Assembly (NCBI RefSeq): GCF_014196055.1 | Contig: NZ_JACICY010000009.1 | Coordinates: forward strand, 48,400 to 112,399 | Direction: 5' to 3' | Origin: Novosphingobium hassiacum | GTDB lineage: Bacteria > Pseudomonadota > Alphaproteobacteria > Sphingomonadales > Sphingomonadaceae | Length of the DNA stretch: 64,000 bases | In this document: piece by piece, positions 27,309 to 36,846 of the stretch | Layout: each line of letters begins with the position of its first letter | Position numbering within the stretch: the first letter of the stretch is position 1 | The notes under the pieces: generated by a model | The model's input: the letters and a program-made list of their open reading frames with translations, nothing else | Databases searched by the model: none | Told to the model about the DNA's origin: nothing | Made by a program: the position numbers and the translations under genes

Positions 27309-27983
27309 ATGGCAGCACGAAGCGAGATGACATGGCTTGGCAGTGGTGATGCAGGCCTGAGCTTCATCCTTGCAATCCAGATCGGAATTATTTTCATTGT
27401 CGCTCCGCTGGCAGCTACCCAGTCGACGTCTGTGCAGCTTACCGAAATGCTGCGGCTTGGGCTTGCCGCGACAACCATATTCATCGTTGCGCGCAATCTA
27501 GTGGTGCGGATAGCGATTGCGATATCTTATCTAGCTACGCTTCTGGTCTCGCTCCACTGGCAGCTGGGAGAAACAGCTGCAGCCTTTGTCCTTAGTAAGA
27601 TCATCGCCACCCTGGTGTTTGATTCGATTGTCGCGGTCGTCGTTGCCTATGCTGCTTTTGCGCCCGGCAAGGTCACGATCCATCGCATTCTTGGTGCCGT
27701 GATCTTTTACCTCTATGTTGCACTGATTTTCGCAAGCCTTTATCGGCTGATGGCGGTCACCATCCATCCCTCGTTCAAGGGCCTGCCCGGCGGCCAACGC
27801 GAGCAATTCAGCGAGTTGCTCTACTTCAGCCTCAGTGCTCTCACCACCGGTGCGAGCGACATCGTGGCACAACATCCCTTTGTTCGAAGTCTTGCCGCCC
27901 TTGAGTCCGTGATTGGGCAGTTATACCCGGCGACATTGCTGGCGCGGTTGGTAACGCTTCATGCATCTGACAGCCAGGCTTAA
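27309..27983 (+). CDS. Two-pore-domain K+ channel-like membrane protein with altered filter
   Basis: 224 residues, about six membrane segments. The C-terminal part, 'YFSLSALTTGASDIVAQHP', aligns with the pore region of ion_trans_2 potassium channels ('YFS...LTTVGYGDI...HP'), and 'LAALESVIGQLYPATLLARLV' is the typical post-filter helix. The TVGYG selectivity filter is replaced by T-G-A-S and is one residue shorter, so K+ selectivity is unlikely as drawn. It converges on a P-type ATPase 30 bp away. Confidence 0.75.
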   Translation: MAARSEMTWLGSGDAGLSFILAIQIGIIFIVAPLAATQSTSVQLTEMLRLGLAATTIFIVARNLVVRIAIAISYLATLLVSLHWQLGETAAAFVLSKIIATLVFDSIVAVVVAYAAFAPGKVTIHRILGAVIFYLYVALIFASLYRLMAVTIHPSFKGLPGGQREQFSELLYFSLSALTTGASDIVAQHPFVRSLAALESVIGQLYPATLLARLVTLHASDSQA

Positions 27984-28013
27984 AACGGCAACATGACCGA
28001 GGGGTAGTTGCGG

Positions 28014-30524
28014 TCACTTGCGCAACGGACTTTGCCCTGTCGCGTGCGGCACGCGCCATCGGATCATCACGACCTTCAAAGCGTCGTTCACGATCAGGCA
28101 GGAGATGAAGGCGTAAACAAAAATTGCCAGGGTCTGCCACCAGGGCTCGCTGGCAAGCCCCTTGATCCCCACCGTTGTCAGAGCCGTGCCGATCAGGGCA
28201 TCCGCTGACAGGGCGAGCATGAACGTCCGGCTGGGTAGCGATACCCAGAACCAGCTGCGCTCTCTGGCGGATATGACCGAGAACACCGCGAAATACAGCA
28301 GCATGAGAAAGCTGAACGTGTGCAGCGCGGCGTCGTTGGTGGCCAGGCCAAACTTGGTCCAGCCGATCCACAAGAGCAGGAGCGCCTCGGCCACCATGGC
28401 GATGCCGAGAATGACCGACACCTGGATAAAGCCGCCGATGTTCCACGTCTCGGGGCTCTGGGACGGCCGGACATTGTCCGTGGACAGCGATACCTTGGCA
28501 AAGTCGGTCAGGAATACGAGCAGAAGCATTGCAAAGGCCGAGACGACGAATTTACCCGTCACGATAAAGGCGATGGCGACAAAGGCCGACTTCAGGATTG
28601 TGCGGCTGATCTTGTTGATGACCCAGGTCAGGATGCGCTGGTAGATCGTGCGTCCTTGCTCGACCAGTGCCACGATGTTGGTCAGCCCGGGATCGGTCAG
28701 GACAACGCTGGCCGCCCCCTTGGCGACGTCGGTGGCGGTGCTGACCGCGATACCAACTTCCGCCTGGCGCAAGGCAGGGGAATCGTTGACCCCGTCGCCG
28801 GTCATGCCGACGACGTGGCCTGCCGCCTGCAATTGGCTAACCACGGTGTATTTGTCTTCAGGATAGACCTCGGCAAAGCCGTCGGCGCCAGCAAAAAGAT
28901 CGGCATCCTTTTCCCCCGCCTGAAGCTTTGCTGCCTTGAGATCGGCGACACGCTGGATGTTGGCCAGGCCGACCCCCTGGCCGATCTCGCGGGCCACCGC
29001 GAGGGCATCGCCGGTGAGCATCTTGACCTGAACGCCCATCGCGCGGAGCGTGGCGATGAGTTGGCGGGCATCCGGTCGTGGCGGATCATAGAGGGAAACC
29101 AGCCCCACCAGGGCGGGCGTGTCCCTTTCACCGCCGCGCGCGACCGCAAGCGTGCGATAGCCTTTCGCCGCCGCATCGCTCATATGCTTCTCGAGCGCCT
29201 CGATCGCTGGCGGCTGGAGACCGCAAGCTTCGGCAATGGTGCGCACGGCCCCCTTCATCACCCGCAGACGTTGTCCATTTTCCTCAATGAGCGCTTCAGT
29301 CAGGCGGGTTTTCGCGTCGAAGGGGATGAATGAAATGGTTTTGGTGGCAGGCGTGCCATCGAACGCCTTCCTGTCCTTTGCCGCTGCCAGAAAGGCGAGA
29401 TCGATCGGGTCCTGATTGGCTGCCTGTGAAGCGAGTGCGCCGACCCGCAGGACTTCGGCTTCCGTAGCTTTATCCAGCGGGGAGACACCGGTGACGGTTA
29501 ACTGGTTCATCGTGATCGTGCCGGTCTTGTCGACACAGAGAACATCCATGGTCGCTGCGTCCTCAGTGGCGCTAAGCCGGGTAACGAGCACGCCGCGCCG
29601 CGCCAGTTCCTTCGATCCAAACGCCATGCTGACAGTGAACATGACCGGCAGCGCAACCGGCACGGCGCCCATCAGCAGGACCAGCAGGAGCGGGACCATC
29701 TCGACGAGCGACACGCCGCGGATCAGCGACAGCACGAGGACGATGCCCAGCAGAACCCCGACGATCGCAAAGAGCCAGCGCACGATCCCGGCGACGACGG
29801 CTTCGATGTGAAGCTTGGGGCGCGCTTCTTGAACCAATTCGGTGGTGCGGCCGAAAAAGGTATTTGCACCGGTCAGGATGACAACGGCATCACCTTCGCC
29901 GTGGCGGACGATCGAGCCCGATGAAAGGACGTCGCCTATAGCTTTGTGGGCTTCCTTTGATTCTCCCGTGAGGGCTGACTGATCAAGGCTCATGTCGCCC
30001 GCCAGCAGCTTCACATCGGCAGGGATGATGTCGCCGGGGCGGATGCGGACGATGTCACCCGGCAGGAGTTCACGGGCGGGAACGACCTGCCAACTGGAAT
30101 CGCGAAGGGTCCGTGCGCTGACCTGCAGGCGCTTGCGCAGCGTCTCGACGACACCGGCCGCGCGTTGTTCCTGGAAGAAGCCGAGGACGGCGTTGACCAC
30201 CAGCAGGGTGCCGACAACCGCCAGATCGGAATAGTTTCCGAGCACGGCCGACAGGATCATGATGAGTTCGAGCATCCATGCCGAGACTCCCCAGAACTTC
30301 TTCAGGAAATCCCGGACGGGATGGTGCTTGGCTTGCGTGACTTCGTTGTAGCCGTGCTCACCCCGCCGCCGTTCGATCTCGGCCCCTGTCAGCCCGACGA
30401 CAGTGTTCACATGGAGCGCAGCAAGCGCTTGGGAAACCGTCATGTCCGCTATCAATGGAGCGCTGCCGATCGCCGGCTTTGCAACTTGAAGCTTCGTATC
30501 GGACTCATTTGGGAGGGGGCCCAT
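28014..30524 (-). CDS. Plasma-membrane-type H+ P-type ATPase (P-III)
   Basis: 836 residues from the ATG at 30524 (AGGA eight bases upstream; an ATG three codons earlier abuts that AGGA and is less suited). Actuator 'LTGES' (186-189), phosphorylation site 'CVDKTGT' (Asp332), hinge 'MTGDGVNDSPALRQA'. The TM4 motif 'GAVPVALPVMFT' and the lack of metal-binding domains fit the proton-pumping P-IIIA group (Pma1-like) found in some bacteria and archaea. Expected to expel protons, helping pH homeostasis or energising transport. Divergent from a PAP2 gene across 269 bp that hold no supported gene. Confidence 0.88.
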   Translation of the reverse strand: MGPLPNESDTKLQVAKPAIGSAPLIADMTVSQALAALHVNTVVGLTGAEIERRRGEHGYNEVTQAKHHPVRDFLKKFWGVSAWMLELIMILSAVLGNYSDLAVVGTLLVVNAVLGFFQEQRAAGVVETLRKRLQVSARTLRDSSWQVVPARELLPGDIVRIRPGDIIPADVKLLAGDMSLDQSALTGESKEAHKAIGDVLSSGSIVRHGEGDAVVILTGANTFFGRTTELVQEARPKLHIEAVVAGIVRWLFAIVGVLLGIVLVLSLIRGVSLVEMVPLLLVLLMGAVPVALPVMFTVSMAFGSKELARRGVLVTRLSATEDAATMDVLCVDKTGTITMNQLTVTGVSPLDKATEAEVLRVGALASQAANQDPIDLAFLAAAKDRKAFDGTPATKTISFIPFDAKTRLTEALIEENGQRLRVMKGAVRTIAEACGLQPPAIEALEKHMSDAAAKGYRTLAVARGGERDTPALVGLVSLYDPPRPDARQLIATLRAMGVQVKMLTGDALAVAREIGQGVGLANIQRVADLKAAKLQAGEKDADLFAGADGFAEVYPEDKYTVVSQLQAAGHVVGMTGDGVNDSPALRQAEVGIAVSTATDVAKGAASVVLTDPGLTNIVALVEQGRTIYQRILTWVINKISRTILKSAFVAIAFIVTGKFVVSAFAMLLLVFLTDFAKVSLSTDNVRPSQSPETWNIGGFIQVSVILGIAMVAEALLLLWIGWTKFGLATNDAALHTFSFLMLLYFAVFSVISARERSWFWVSLPSRTFMLALSADALIGTALTTVGIKGLASEPWWQTLAIFVYAFISCLIVNDALKVVMIRWRVPHATGQSPLRK

Positions 30525-30793
30525 AATGAACATCCTTTCAATCGTTTCCCCGGCGAACCAGGTCAGCGCAACTTGCGCAGTTCAGTGCCGGCATGAGGAT
30601 GAGTGCAAGCGCGGCGAGCGAATCCCGGCCAAAAGGGTCGGTGCTGGCACCGGTCGATCGCGCGGAAGTCCTGCAAGCAAGTCTGCTAATAGCATGACCA
30701 GGCCTGCAGCGAGATTATTTTGCCGAAGGCTGATGATCAGCTCGCACCCGGCATTTTCGCTCCGCGTGCTATATGATCGAAAAAGGAATGACG

Positions 30794-31492
30794 ATGCTGC
30801 CAATGCAACCCTGTCGCAATCAGATACCCCCAGGATTGCCGTTGCGATTGCTTGCTGGACTGGCTGCTGTCGCCGGCCTTTTTTTCCTGTTTTTGAAGAT
30901 CTGGTCTGAAGTGGCTGAGGGAGACGCCCGTGCACTTGACGCGTCCATTCTACTATCGTTGCGGGTAGTGGGGCGTCCCGATGTTCCAATCGGCCCGACC
31001 TGGCTCAAGCAAAGCATGATTGAAATATCGAGCCTCGGCGGGACGACCGTGCTGGTTCTTTTGATTTTTTCAGCCTGTGCCTATCTCGTCATCAAGGGCG
31101 CCAGAACTCGCGCGCTTGTGCTAGCGACCGCAACTCTTACCGGCGCGGGCGCAATATTCCTTCTCAAGAATGTCTTCGGACGGCCTCGACCAGAGCTCAT
31201 CGATCATCTTGTCGCTGCCCAATCGATGAGCTTTCCGTCCGGCCACGCTGCAAATTCCGCGCTGGTCTATCTCACCATCGCCGCTCTCGCTGGAGATGTG
31301 GAGCAAGACCATTCGGTGCGAATCTACATAATGGCTGTTGCCATGTCGCTGACGGTCCTGATCGGACTGTCGCGGCTCTATCTCGGTGTCCACTGGCCTA
31401 GCGACGTGGCGGCTGGTTGGGCATTCGGTGCGGGCTGGGCCTTGGCGTGGAGATTGGCAGCCACCCGTTTTCTGTTGGGTTTGCAATCGTGA
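30794..31492 (+). CDS. PAP2-family membrane phosphatase
   Basis: About 232 residues from the ATG at 30794 (AAAGGA six bases upstream). Multi-pass protein with the three PAP2 motifs in order: 'KNVFGRPRPE', 'PSGHAANSA' and 'SRLYLGVHWPSD'. Members dephosphorylate phosphatidic acid, phosphatidylglycerophosphate or undecaprenyl pyrophosphate in the membrane; which applies here is open. Confidence 0.88.
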   Translation: MLPMQPCRNQIPPGLPLRLLAGLAAVAGLFFLFLKIWSEVAEGDARALDASILLSLRVVGRPDVPIGPTWLKQSMIEISSLGGTTVLVLLIFSACAYLVIKGARTRALVLATATLTGAGAIFLLKNVFGRPRPELIDHLVAAQSMSFPSGHAANSALVYLTIAALAGDVEQDHSVRIYIMAVAMSLTVLIGLSRLYLGVHWPSDVAAGWAFGAGWALAWRLAATRFLLGLQS

Positions 31493-31633
31493 ATATTGAG
31501 GCTTTGGGCATCCAAGTTGTGCGAGACACTATGCTGTTTTGCGGAATCAGACGAGCACGTCACTGGAAACCCCTTGGACAATCCAACTGTGCCGCGCAGC
31601 GAGCGGGCCAAGCCGGCAACAAGCCCAAGTTAC

Positions 31634-32935
31634 CTACAAGAGGAAGAATCCAGCTGATGCCAGGAACATGACCACTGTCGCAGCCCACCCGACTATCACC
31701 ATTGGCAACGGGAGGGTGAGGCGACCCATAATCCGCCCGTTCATCGCGATTACCATCATTACCGCCATGAGTGGTGCGGCAAGCACGCCGTTTACAACAG
31801 CGCTCCAGTAGAGCGCCTTGACAGGATCGATGGCCGTGAAATTGAGGGCGACGCCTATGATCGTTGCGATCGCAATGATGCCATAGAATGCCTTAGCCTC
31901 GCGCGGGCGACGTGCTAGTCCGACAGGCCAGTCGGCCATCTCGCCGACACCATAGGCTGCCGAGCCTGCCAATACGGGAACGGCCAGCATACCTGTCGCG
32001 ATGATTCCGGTGGCAAACAGGATGAACGCGAATGGCCCGGCAATCGGGCGCAATGCTTCCGCTGCCTGGGCAGATGTTTGAATGTCAGTGACACCATTGG
32101 CATGCAATGTCGCGGCTGTCGCCAGGATGATGAACAGCGCAATCAGGTTTGAAAAGCCCATGCCGACAATAGTATCGGTGCGGATTCGGTTGAGCTCTGG
32201 TCCGGCCGCTCGCGGCGCGATGCAAAGCGGCTTTACGAGCCGACGGTGCTGCTCTTCCACTTCCTGACTGCTCTGCCAGAAAAACAGATAGGGCGAGATC
32301 GTCGTCCCAAGCACCGCGACCAGCGCCATCGCCTCGGCTCCGTTGAACTGGAGGTGCGGGATGAACGTGCCCATCAGCGCAGGCCCCCAGGGCACGTTTG
32401 CGGTCAGCACCACAGCGACATAAGCGAATAGCGACAAGGTGGCCCATTTGAGCGTCGCGGCGTAGCGCTCATAGCTCATGAATGTCTCCAGCAAGAGGCA
32501 GGCTATGCCGAACACGACGGTGTATAGATGCTCCGGCCCGCCAAACAGCAGCGCCACTGCCGACCCCATTGCTCCTAGATCGGCTGCCAGATTGATCACG
32601 TTTGCGACAACGAGCAGGGTGATTACGGCATAGAGCAACCCGCGCGGATAATGTCGCCGCAAGTTTCGGGCGATGCCAACGCCGGTGACACTGCCGATCC
32701 GCGCGGCGACCCCTTGAATGACGGTCATCAAGGGAAAACTAAACACCATCGTCCAGGCCAGGCCATAGCCAAATTGGGCACCAACCTGACTATAGGTCGC
32801 TATCCCGCTGGGATCGTCATCGGCGGCCCCCGTAACAATGCCAGGGCCGAGCAACGCGAAAAAACCCTTGGACTTAACGGGCTCAGGCATGTCGGCTGCG
32901 ATATTCGGTAGCGCGCTTTCAGCATGGTCGTTCAT
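31634..32935 (-). CDS. Nramp-family transporter with non-canonical metal motifs
   Basis: About 433 residues from the ATG at 32935; in-frame ATGs at 33016 and 33082 would add unusual hydrophilic leader residues, so the start is uncertain. Eleven or so membrane helices. TM1 reads 'GAADDDPSGIATYSQVGAQFG' in place of the DPGN of MntH, and TM6 'GTTISPYLFFWQSSQ' in place of M-P-H. Both metal-coordinating helices are therefore changed, as in Nramp-related carriers whose substrate is not classic Mn2+/Fe2+. Possible substrates include Mg2+ or others; undetermined. Confidence 0.83.
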   Translation of the reverse strand: MNDHAESALPNIAADMPEPVKSKGFFALLGPGIVTGAADDDPSGIATYSQVGAQFGYGLAWTMVFSFPLMTVIQGVAARIGSVTGVGIARNLRRHYPRGLLYAVITLLVVANVINLAADLGAMGSAVALLFGGPEHLYTVVFGIACLLLETFMSYERYAATLKWATLSLFAYVAVVLTANVPWGPALMGTFIPHLQFNGAEAMALVAVLGTTISPYLFFWQSSQEVEEQHRRLVKPLCIAPRAAGPELNRIRTDTIVGMGFSNLIALFIILATAATLHANGVTDIQTSAQAAEALRPIAGPFAFILFATGIIATGMLAVPVLAGSAAYGVGEMADWPVGLARRPREAKAFYGIIAIATIIGVALNFTAIDPVKALYWSAVVNGVLAAPLMAVMMVIAMNGRIMGRLTLPLPMVIVGWAATVVMFLASAGFFLL

Positions 32936-33139
32936 CCGCGCGACTTCGCACGCGCTGACCCCGGCTGCAAACAATACACGTCGCAGCAATTCTGGCTTTT
33001 CAATTTGGTTGGACATGGGCTTGCCAGTCATGGGCCGGGACGACGACCGCATCATCAACGGCATACGGTACGAGTTTCGCATGTCTACCGACGAGTAGAT
33101 TCTGCCTTTTCGGGCCTGTGCAAGTCCCGCTTGTGCGGG

Positions 33140-33991
33140 TCAAGGAGCCAGTTGCCTCGGCCTGAGTTCCGGCCGATTGAAGCCACGCGCTATGAGTACG
33201 CCGCCGCCGACAATCATTGGAACACAGAGCCACTGGCCCATGTGAAGACCTGTCGCCTGCGCAAACGCGATCAACTGCTGATCGGGCTCGCGGATGAACT
33301 CGACGAGAAACCGTAAAACGCCGTAGCCAAGCACGAAACTCCCGGTCAGCACACCCGGCCGCTGCTTCGCGCTGCTGAAGCGATAGAGCGCCCACAAGAC
33401 GAGAAACAGAAGCGGTCCTTCCAGAGCGGCTTCATAGAGCTGGCTTGGATGCCTCGGGAGCGGCCCGGCGTCCGGAAAGATGATACCCCAGGGAAGGGTG
33501 GTGGGTCGTCCCCACAACTCGCCGTTGATGAAATTGGCGATCCGGCCAAGCATGAGACCAATCGGAGCGCACATCGCAACATAGTCGAGCACCCGAATCC
33601 AGGAAAGTTTGCGGCTTCGGCAGTAGAGAAAAATCGCCAGCCCAACCCCGAATGCGCCGCCATGAAACGACATCCCGCCGCGCCATAACGTGAAGATACT
33701 GAGCGGATTCGCGAGATAGGCCGCAGGCTCGTAAAACAGGACATAGGCCAGGCGTCCGCCGGCGATGATGCCGACGGTCGCCCATGTGATGAGTTCGTCG
33801 GCGTCAGAGCGTCCGAGCGGCGAGTCCTCGTCCTGCGACAGGCGAATAAGGTAGAGCCAGCCAAGGACGATCCCGGCAAGGTACGCCATACTGTACCAAC
33901 GCAAGGCAAACGGCCCCATCTGCAGCAGGACCGGATCGAGCCCCAGCGATGTAAACGCGATACCGTGTTGTGCACCTTGCACGAGACTCAT
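33140..33991 (-). CDS. lgt: Prolipoprotein diacylglyceryl transferase
   Basis: 283 residues from the ATG at 33991 (an ATG 19 codons earlier lacks a membrane-protein-like start). Seven-helix enzyme with the Lgt signature 'GRIANFINGELWGR', 'GGMSFHGGAFG' and 'RHPSQLYEA', all catalytic or substrate-binding segments. It transfers diacylglyceryl from phosphatidylglycerol to lipobox cysteines. Lgt is essential and normally single copy; inside this accessory region it is probably an additional copy serving the many lipoproteins encoded here (inference). Confidence 0.9.
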   Translation of the reverse strand: MSLVQGAQHGIAFTSLGLDPVLLQMGPFALRWYSMAYLAGIVLGWLYLIRLSQDEDSPLGRSDADELITWATVGIIAGGRLAYVLFYEPAAYLANPLSIFTLWRGGMSFHGGAFGVGLAIFLYCRSRKLSWIRVLDYVAMCAPIGLMLGRIANFINGELWGRPTTLPWGIIFPDAGPLPRHPSQLYEAALEGPLLFLVLWALYRFSSAKQRPGVLTGSFVLGYGVLRFLVEFIREPDQQLIAFAQATGLHMGQWLCVPMIVGGGVLIARGFNRPELRPRQLAP

Positions 33992-34081
33992 GAATAGGCC
34001 CTGGGCTATGGAAGGGATCGGTGGCGATGCACTGTTGCCAAGGAACACTCAACCTAGCCTGAACCATCAGCGCAGTCAGCG

Positions 34082-35854
34082 ATGCCACGAACAATGATGC
34101 AAATGCCCTCGATACTCAGTTTTCGCTATTCGGGTGCCATTGCTCTGGCCCGCCGCATGTTCCGGGTCAGCGAAGTCAGCTTCATCCTGCTTGCCACCGT
34201 CGTCGGAATTGCGGCGGGCCTTGTCGCCTCGTTGCTCGGCAAAATTGCCCGAGCCTTGCAGATCGTGATCTATGGACTCGACAACCAGTCACGGTTGAGC
34301 AGCCTCACCGAGATTGCACCAATGCGGCTGCTCGCATTGCCCCTTGGCGGTCTGCTGCTGGGCCTTGGCGCTCTCTATATTCATCGGCGACGGGCTGCCG
34401 TCGACGTTGTTGAAGCCAACGCGCTTCACGGCGGGCGCATCCCGGTGCGAGACACCTTGCTGATTTCGGCTCAGACGCTGCTCTCAAACGGCTGCGGCGC
34501 TTCAGTGGGGCTGGAGGCCGCTTACGCACAGTCCGGCGGCGGCATAGCTTCCTGGCTCGGCCAGGCATTGCGGATACGCCGTGCGGACCTTCGCGTGCTG
34601 GTAGGGGCAGGTGCCGGCGCGGCAATTGCGGCCGCCTTCGGCGCGCCGCTGGCAGGAGCCTTTTACGCATTCGAGATCGTGATCGGTGCTTACACCCCGG
34701 CCAGCATTGCGCCTGTCGCGGCCGCGACGATATCTGCGGTAATTACCGCACGAGCGCTAGGGGCGACGCCCTATTTGATCGCAGCGAGCAGCAGTCGTTC
34801 GATCACCACCGCCGACTATCTGCTTTATGCCGGCTTCGGCTTGGTCGCTGCCATTGCCGGAATCGTGATCATGCGATTGGTCTCAAACGTGGAAACTTGG
34901 GTCCGGCGATCCCCACTCCCAGAATGGTCCAGACCAGCCCTTGGCGGCGTGCTGCTCATGCCGGTCGCCTGGGTGACCCCGCATGCGCTGTCGGCGGGGC
35001 ACGGGGCGCTCCACCTGACCATCGACGCGGGATTGGCACTGCGCGCCCTTGTGCTGATCTTCGTCATGAAGACCTTGGCATCCGTTATTTCGCTCGGTTT
35101 CGGTTTCCGCGGCGGTCTGTTTTTCGCTTCCCTGTTCCTTGGCGCGCTACTCGGTCAGATTCTGGCGGCCCTCTGGATGATGATCCCCGGCGCCATGCCG
35201 ATCAGTTACACCGACGCTGCACTGGTTGGCATGGCCGCGCTCGCCGTGGCAATTGTCGGCGGTCCCATGACCATGTCGCTGCTTGTGCTCGAGGCCACGC
35301 ATGATTTCGAGATCACGGCGACCGTTCTGACTGCATCTCTCTGCGCCAGCGCTCTTGTCAGAGACCGCTTTGGCTATTCGTTCTCGACCTGGCGCCTCCA
35401 TTTGCGCGGGGAGGTTGTCCGAAGTGCTCGGGATATTGGGTGGATGCGGGCGTGGACGGCACGGAGGATGATGCGCGGCGCTCCGCCATCTGCTTCGGCA
35501 ACGCTTGCGGTTGAGGAATTCCGTCGTCAGTTCCCGCTAGGTTCAACCAGCCGGGTGCTGCTGATCGACGAGGCAGGCCGCTATGCAGGCATGGTCCCGA
35601 CGGCCGTTGCATTCACCCCGACACTCGCAGGTGAAAGTTCCGTGGGAGATCTGGCAATCCTCAAGACCGCATTTCTCAGTCCTGAAGACGGCATCGGCGA
35701 AATCATGCGACGCTTTGAGGAAAGTGAAGCGGACGATCTTGCCGTAGTTTCCGCCTCAGGCGCGGTGCTCGGGATATTGACCGAGAAATATGTTCAGCGT
35801 CGCTATGCTGATGAAGCCGACCGGGCGCTCCGCGAAATTTACGGCGAAGGATAG
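34082..35854 (+). CDS. ClC-family chloride channel/antiporter with C-terminal CBS-like region
   Basis: 590 residues. ClC membrane core (about 25-430) with 'GCGASVGLEAAYAQ' at the first anion-binding helix, 'GFRGGLFFASLFLGA' at the second (G-x-F-x-P equivalent) and 'FGAPLAGAFYAFEIV'. Canonical GSGIP/GREGP are not conserved, so selectivity may differ. The C-terminal roughly 140 residues look like a CBS pair ('GILTEKYVQRRYADEAD'). The first ATG could be 34082, 34094 or 34103. Confidence 0.85.
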   Translation: MPRTMMQMPSILSFRYSGAIALARRMFRVSEVSFILLATVVGIAAGLVASLLGKIARALQIVIYGLDNQSRLSSLTEIAPMRLLALPLGGLLLGLGALYIHRRRAAVDVVEANALHGGRIPVRDTLLISAQTLLSNGCGASVGLEAAYAQSGGGIASWLGQALRIRRADLRVLVGAGAGAAIAAAFGAPLAGAFYAFEIVIGAYTPASIAPVAAATISAVITARALGATPYLIAASSSRSITTADYLLYAGFGLVAAIAGIVIMRLVSNVETWVRRSPLPEWSRPALGGVLLMPVAWVTPHALSAGHGALHLTIDAGLALRALVLIFVMKTLASVISLGFGFRGGLFFASLFLGALLGQILAALWMMIPGAMPISYTDAALVGMAALAVAIVGGPMTMSLLVLEATHDFEITATVLTASLCASALVRDRFGYSFSTWRLHLRGEVVRSARDIGWMRAWTARRMMRGAPPSASATLAVEEFRRQFPLGSTSRVLLIDEAGRYAGMVPTAVAFTPTLAGESSVGDLAILKTAFLSPEDGIGEIMRRFEESEADDLAVVSASGAVLGILTEKYVQRRYADEADRALREIYGEG

Positions 35855-35997
35855 TAAGTCGGAGATATTCGAAACTCTCTCACGATAGAGACCCGCCTGC
35901 ATTGCCCGTGACGCCCGGCCACTATAGTCAGTCTCTGAAATGAACCCATTGAGCGCAGGGGTGTCCTGCGCAAGAAAAGGCATTCGGGCGAGAGACT

Positions 35998-36846
35998 ATG
36001 GCAAAAGTAGATCAAACAGGCGCAGAAGATTGGCAAGGCGAGCGCGGCGACCATTGGTTGCGCGACATGGACAAGTTCGAATCCATGCTCGAACCGCTCG
36101 GTCTGGCTTTGCTTGAACGAGCAGCCCCGCTGCCGGGCGACCGCATAGTCGACATCGGTTGCGGCGGTGGCTGGACGAGCCGGAAGGCCGCAGCTGATGT
36201 ACTGCCAACGGGCTCGGTTCGCGGCATCGACATCGCACCGATGCTGGTGGACGAGGCCACGTCCCGAGCCAGAGGTATAGCAAATGTAGCGTTCACTTGC
36301 GCCGATGCTGGCGAAGGCGATGTGCCTGGGGCTCCCTTTGATCGCATGATCTCTCGGCTTGGTGTCATGTTCTTTGCCGATCCGACGTCGGCATTTGCCC
36401 GCTTGCGCGGCCTCCTCCGGATAGGTGGTCAGCTGGACTGGGCGGTATGGGCGCCGCCCGAAGACAACCCCTGGATGAGCGGCGCCCGCAAGATTGCGGC
36501 AAAGCATGTCGAACTCGCACCACCGGATCTATCGGCTCCCGGGCCATTTGCACTGTCCGATCCCGAACGCCTGGCTGGCCTTTTGACTCAGGCTGGGTTC
36601 ACTGATGTCGATATCGTGTCCTGGAACGGGAAACAGGCGGTCGGCGGGCAGGGGAGCACGCCGGAGCACGCCGCTGACTTTGCTATGACCGCCTTTTCAT
36701 TTTCAGACGCCATGCTTGAGATTGGCCCGGACGCCCGCTCGGCAATCCGGTCTGACCTCGTCGCATACTATGCGGGCTACTATTGCGCGGGAGTGTTGGC
36801 AGTGCCAGCCAAGGCATGGCTGGTTCAGGCCAGATCCGGCTCATAA
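35998..36846 (+). CDS. Class I SAM-dependent methyltransferase
   Basis: 282 residues. SAM-binding motif I 'IVDIGCGGGWTSRKAA' (49-64), then 'VRGIDIAPMLVDEA' (motif II acidic) and 'DRMISRLGVMFF'. UbiE/Methyltransf_11-like fold. The substrate is not readable. The stop overlaps the Crp-like gene start (TAATG), so the two are one transcript. Confidence 0.87.
   Translation: MAKVDQTGAEDWQGERGDHWLRDMDKFESMLEPLGLALLERAAPLPGDRIVDIGCGGGWTSRKAAADVLPTGSVRGIDIAPMLVDEATSRARGIANVAFTCADAGEGDVPGAPFDRMISRLGVMFFADPTSAFARLRGLLRIGGQLDWAVWAPPEDNPWMSGARKIAAKHVELAPPDLSAPGPFALSDPERLAGLLTQAGFTDVDIVSWNGKQAVGGQGSTPEHAADFAMTAFSFSDAMLEIGPDARSAIRSDLVAYYAGYYCAGVLAVPAKAWLVQARSGS

Noticed and set aside
30582..30989. A minus-strand reading frame over the PAP2 5' region
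   Set aside because: It runs antisense to the clearly coding PAP2 gene and has no recognisable protein features.
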